Source: Cupriavidus basilensis (lineage in GTDB: Bacteria > Pseudomonadota > Gammaproteobacteria > Burkholderiales > Burkholderiaceae). Taken from it: a stretch of 44,868 nucleotides of DNA. Under the pieces are notes generated by a model. The model saw only the letters and a program-made list of their open reading frames with translations. It was not told the origin of the DNA and made no database searches. The DNA is taken from positions 1-44,868 of the forward strand of contig NZ_JARJLM010000400.1 in NCBI RefSeq assembly GCF_029335485.1. The letters run 5' to 3'. A program made the translations under genes and the position numbers. Within the stretch, counting starts at the first letter, position 1. Each line of letters begins with the position of its first letter. This document shows positions 43,201 through 44,868 of this stretch, one piece after another.

Positions 43201-43598
43201 CCGCGGATTTGCGCCGGTACCCCGAGCCGGGCCGCTACCACGGCGAGGTAGTCGGCTGAGATGCCGCGGTAGTTGCCTTTGAGGTCGACCAGGTCGAATG
43301 GCGGCAGGTAATTGCCTACCACGCCCACGCGCAAGACCTTGCGGCCGCGGCGCCATGCGTCCAGCTCGGCATCGCCGGCGCAGTCCGCACCGGGCTGGCC
43401 GGAACTGTCCGGCTGCACCTGGGAACTCAGGGTCAGCCTGTGCCGCGGCTCTGCCGGGATGGCAGCCTGCGGCGGCACGCCATGGCACAGGGCCAGCAGC
43501 AAGGCCAGTTGGTGCCGCCATCGGGTGGCCGCCGGCATGCGCGGCCTGGCCATGGGCAGGCGGTCCGCGGGACGGCGCCGGCAAGTGCTGAAGCACAT
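40233..43598 (-). CDS. BvgS-like hybrid sensor histidine kinase
   Basis: About 1,121 residues. After a signal peptide there are two periplasmic Venus-flytrap domains (start KVLRVGVVGNYLPPF and EVRYLVAHDLIPFQFL), one membrane span (LTAGTATLLLVSLLFIAWV), a PAS domain, HisKA with His747 in SISHEIRTPMNAI, a HATPase with DTGIGIP and GGTGLGLSI, and a receiver with Asp1040 in VICDCMMPVMDG. It ends there, without the Hpt domain of classical BvgS. The ATG at 43598 is the first; 43553 gives a more usual signal peptide, and neither has a good ribosome binding site. It is convergent with the BvgA-like/Hpt pair. Ligand unknown. Confidence 0.88.
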   Translation of the reverse strand: MCFSTCRRRPADRLPMARPRMPAATRWRHQLALLLALCHGVPPQAAIPAEPRHRLTLSSQVQPDSSGQPGADCAGDAELDAWRRGRKVLRVGVVGNYLPPFDLVDLKGNYRGISADYLAVVAARLGVPAQIRGYASHEAARRALADGAIDLITTDLDRHGGGIRTAPYHEHRLIEVVSGKDDARNNAGRTVGYLKGEVAPGLLRHAYPEAQLQPFENLLGALDQLARNADFVVVTNATAAGYLIEQYRYGELASRNVAPLPQDGIAFTVGDPALGRIVDRTLAAMPATLKREIETFWTSSSLEFDITGKLDLSAAERSWIASHPEVRYLVAHDLIPFQFLDAQQRLDGLTEQVLQLIGQRTGLRFVPYWPSSKAQTKADLENGTLDVLPVLPLNHAATSEGLLSVSAPYFSGNWVVVTRAGDDSIKSVPDLADKLLASPPFDGVHDLVRASQAVSQRETATYAEAFRMVAAGRADAIISNASMAGYMLERTYGGRLKIAAPASGLPLEIGLGVSNRHPELLAIIDKAILSIARDDLGAMRAHWTEIRPQAAAWRQFLPWLTAGTATLLLVSLLFIAWVTSLRRQVTQRAAAERALQDQVSFQTAVLDGIPQPIYLRDSRFRMITCNTAFEAALDTTRGALAGTDPAFVRGAVKADISHDDLLAVYRHVLDTGQPFSAARRLTIAGEARNVIGWVVPLQRADGGPAGIVGGWIDVTEHQRMLAELAAAKSRAEAANRAKSTFLASISHEIRTPMNAILGMLELARTRAHVAHGDRELLDTAHGAATSLLSLLDDILDLSKMEAGKFTLQPRAASLRQALHEVAQMFGPVASQKGLAMKVSVGETVAQAHRLDILRIKQVVGNFVSNAIRFTERGGVDIRLDETGMRGTRQSLDLVISDTGIGIPAEAIGALFRPFTQVDSPGRMHAGGTGLGLSIAQSLVRKMGGEVTLESRPGQGTQVLVRLSFDLAAPPPQAGVSTDGTAGVTLFPPGIRVLVVDDHAPNRLLLARQLERLGIAVDAAVDGEQGLRNLQSRPPDLVICDCMMPVMDGFSLARAIRARRDDLRSIPVIGCTASAQNEDHRQALAAGMNDVLVKPVGLAMLERTLRKHLHGARAAPGDAASA

Positions 43599-43922
43599 AG
43601 GGAGTTCTCGTGGAAGGAGGGCGGGCCGCTTCGCTTGCCTCTCGCTGCCCACGCGAGGGGTGGTCGCCTTGAGGCGGCGCCACGCGTCACCACGGATGGG
43701 GCAGCGGGATGTCTGGAAACGCGTGCCTTGTGCCGCAAATGTAAGTGGCGCGACGGCGGGCAAATTTGGGAAATGTCTGCAAAGCCCCCCGGCGATTTCC
43801 TCCGGCGTGTCGTGACAGTTGGCCGGGCTCGGTGGGGCAGCGCACTAGCCGGGGCGGGCCGGGATAGACGCGGCGCGCGCTCGTCAAAGCATTAAAGCGG
43901 CGCATCAGGCATAGGCAGACTG

Positions 43923-43974
43923 GCTATCGGGGTGCACGGCGGCACGCTATCGCTGTTCGATAGCCAAATACAAT
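43923..43974 (+). promoter_or_regulatory. GCTATCG repeat cluster and candidate promoter of the peroxiredoxin gene
   Basis: GCTATCG occurs at 43923-43929 and 43946-43952, its complement CGATAGC at 43958-43964, and GCTATCG again at 44073-44079 beside the ribosome binding site. The middle two form a perfect 7-bp inverted repeat. TACAAT at 43969-43974 is a possible -10, with the repeat over the -35, a usual place for an activator. The rest of 43599-44081 shows no gene. Confidence 0.55.
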
Positions 43975-44081
43975 CGCTGTGTTTGTGACGATGAATTGTA
44001 CAAATGGCGTCGAGACGGCCAGAATCGGGTCTTCGCTGCAACACGCGGCCACTACCCCCAGTCACCCCAGGAGCTATCGCT

Positions 44082-44813
44082 ATGCTGCAATCCCGTGAAG
44101 GTCAACGCGTTCCCAATGTCACGTTCCGCGTCCGCGAGAACAACGAATGGAAAACGGTGACCACGGCCGACCTGTTCGAAGGCAAGACCGTCGCGCTGTT
44201 CTCGCTGCCCGGCGCGTTCACCCCGACCTGCTCGTCCACCCACCTGCCGCGCTACAACGAACTGGCGCCCGTGTTCGCCAAGCATGGCGTGGACGCCATC
44301 CTGTGCGTCTCGGTCAATGACACCTTCGTGATGAACGAATGGGCCAAGGATCAGGAATCGGAAAACATCGCCATGATCCCGGACGGCAACGGCGAATTCA
44401 CCGAAGGCATGGGCATGCTGGTCGACAAGGCCGACCTGGGCTTCGGCAAGCGCAGCTGGCGCTATTCGATGCTGGTCAAGGACGGCGTGGTCGACAAGAT
44501 GTTCATCGAGCCGGAAGAGCCGGGTGACCCGTTCAAGGTGTCGGACGCCGACACCATGCTTGCCTACATCGCTCCCAACGCCAAGAAGCCCGATCAGGTC
44601 GTGGTGTTTTCCAAGGTTGGCTGCTCGTTCTGCGCCAAGGCCAAGCAGATGCTGTCGGACAACGGCTTCGACTACATCGACGTGCCGCTGGAGCACAAGA
44701 TCCGCGGCAAGGTGCTGGGCGCGGTGTCGGGCAACATGACCGCGCCGCAGATTTTCATCAACGGCAAGCTGATTGGCGGCGCCGAAGCGCTTGAGACCTA
44801 CCTGGCCCGCTAA
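44082..44813 (+). CDS. Peroxiredoxin-glutaredoxin hybrid (Prx5-Grx)
   Basis: A 243-residue fusion. Residues 1-160 are a Prx5-type peroxiredoxin with the peroxidatic cysteine in [15 protein letters not shown]. Residues about 172-243 are a glutaredoxin with the CSFC active site ([14 protein letters not shown]) and the glutathione-site motifs [14 protein letters not shown]. The fusion reduces hydrogen peroxide and alkyl peroxides with glutathione, regenerating itself through its own Grx domain. AGGAG lies eight bases before the ATG at 44082; the longer frame from 44004 lacks one. A GCTATCG-rich promoter region precedes it. Confidence 0.93.
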   Translation: MLQSREGQRVPNVTFRVRENNEWKTVTTADLFEGKTVALFSLPGAFTPTCSSTHLPRYNELAPVFAKHGVDAILCVSVNDTFVMNEWAKDQESENIAMIPDGNGEFTEGMGMLVDKADLGFGKRSWRYSMLVKDGVVDKMFIEPEEPGDPFKVSDADTMLAYIAPNAKKPDQVVVFSKVGCSFCAKAKQMLSDNGFDYIDVPLEHKIRGKVLGAVSGNMTAPQIFINGKLIGGAEALETYLAR

Positions 44814-44868
44814 GCCCTTCCAGACGCAGCAACCGCTTTACCGCCGCAAGGCGCGGCGCCGGCCTGAC

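Noticed and set aside
1-44868. CRISPR arrays, tRNA genes, insertion sequences, prophage genes
   Set aside because: No regularly spaced repeats, cloverleaf sequences, transposases or terminal repeats were found on reading both strands.

Overview
The window is about 45 kb of GC-rich DNA from a free-living betaproteobacterium. Gene content and protein style point to Burkholderiaceae, most likely Cupriavidus or Ralstonia: a short H-NS protein with the GKSWDGKGEMP type C-terminus, an hpd-aroP-tyrB cluster, cbpA-cbpM, a peroxiredoxin-glutaredoxin hybrid and many one-component regulators. The genus is an inference from protein resemblance. No ribosomal RNA, tRNA, CRISPR array, insertion sequence or phage module was seen. 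The RpoD-type sigma gene is a divergent copy without dnaG or rpsU beside it, which fits a secondary replicon, but the window cannot prove that.

Layout. 1-6.1 kb: the end of a cytochrome c, cbpA-cbpM (DnaJ-type chaperone and modulator), a LemA lipoprotein gene followed by collapsed remains of its usual ygcG/TPM partners, a MocR regulator divergent from a DJ-1/PfpI protein, and a polysaccharide pyruvyl transferase family protein. 6.4-16.3 kb: the sigma-70 gene with a perfect terminator, a LysR/MFS divergent pair, then the aromatic amino acid block (Lrp-type regulator divergent from hpd, then aroP and tyrB), which imports phenylalanine/tyrosine, transaminates it and oxidises 4-hydroxyphenylpyruvate to homogentisate. 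An H-NS-like gene closes the block. 16.7-20 kb: a small ORF, an atypical NRAMP transporter, an OsmC protein and TatD.

20-25.3 kb is a sulfur region: a BigR/SqrR-type persulfide-sensing repressor with two cysteines 66 residues apart, a two-gene YeeE/YedE sulfur transporter, a TsdA-like dihaem cytochrome, then on the other strand a methanethiol oxidase (SBP56/MtoX), a membrane protein and an orphan MetQ-like binding protein. The bigR promoter has a perfect TATAAT covered by an AT-rich inverted repeat, so control by sulfide or persulfide is readable from the DNA.

25.4-34.3 kb is accessory: a DUF1275 protein, a LacI regulator with a perfect 16-bp operator ahead of an AraC gene, a LuxR-type regulator, a DUF6506-like protein, the last part of an RND outer-membrane factor, a HEPN-like protein, an LpxL-type acyltransferase, a VOC protein, and an ArsR gene followed in frame by the dimerisation domain of a decapitated CDF metal exporter.

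34.6-43.6 kb is the most unusual part: a signalling island with an RcsB-like regulator (preceded by a 40-codon ORF), a BvgA-like regulator, a BvgS-like hybrid kinase that lacks its Hpt domain, and a separate protein carrying that Hpt domain behind a domain without a receiver aspartate. Between the regulators lie an unrecognised 241-residue protein, a 2-oxoglutarate/Fe(II) oxygenase and an ASCH protein. The window ends with a peroxiredoxin-glutaredoxin hybrid behind a cluster of GCTATCG repeats. Three partial genes (ygcG/TPM, outer-membrane factor, CDF) show repeated loss by deletion.
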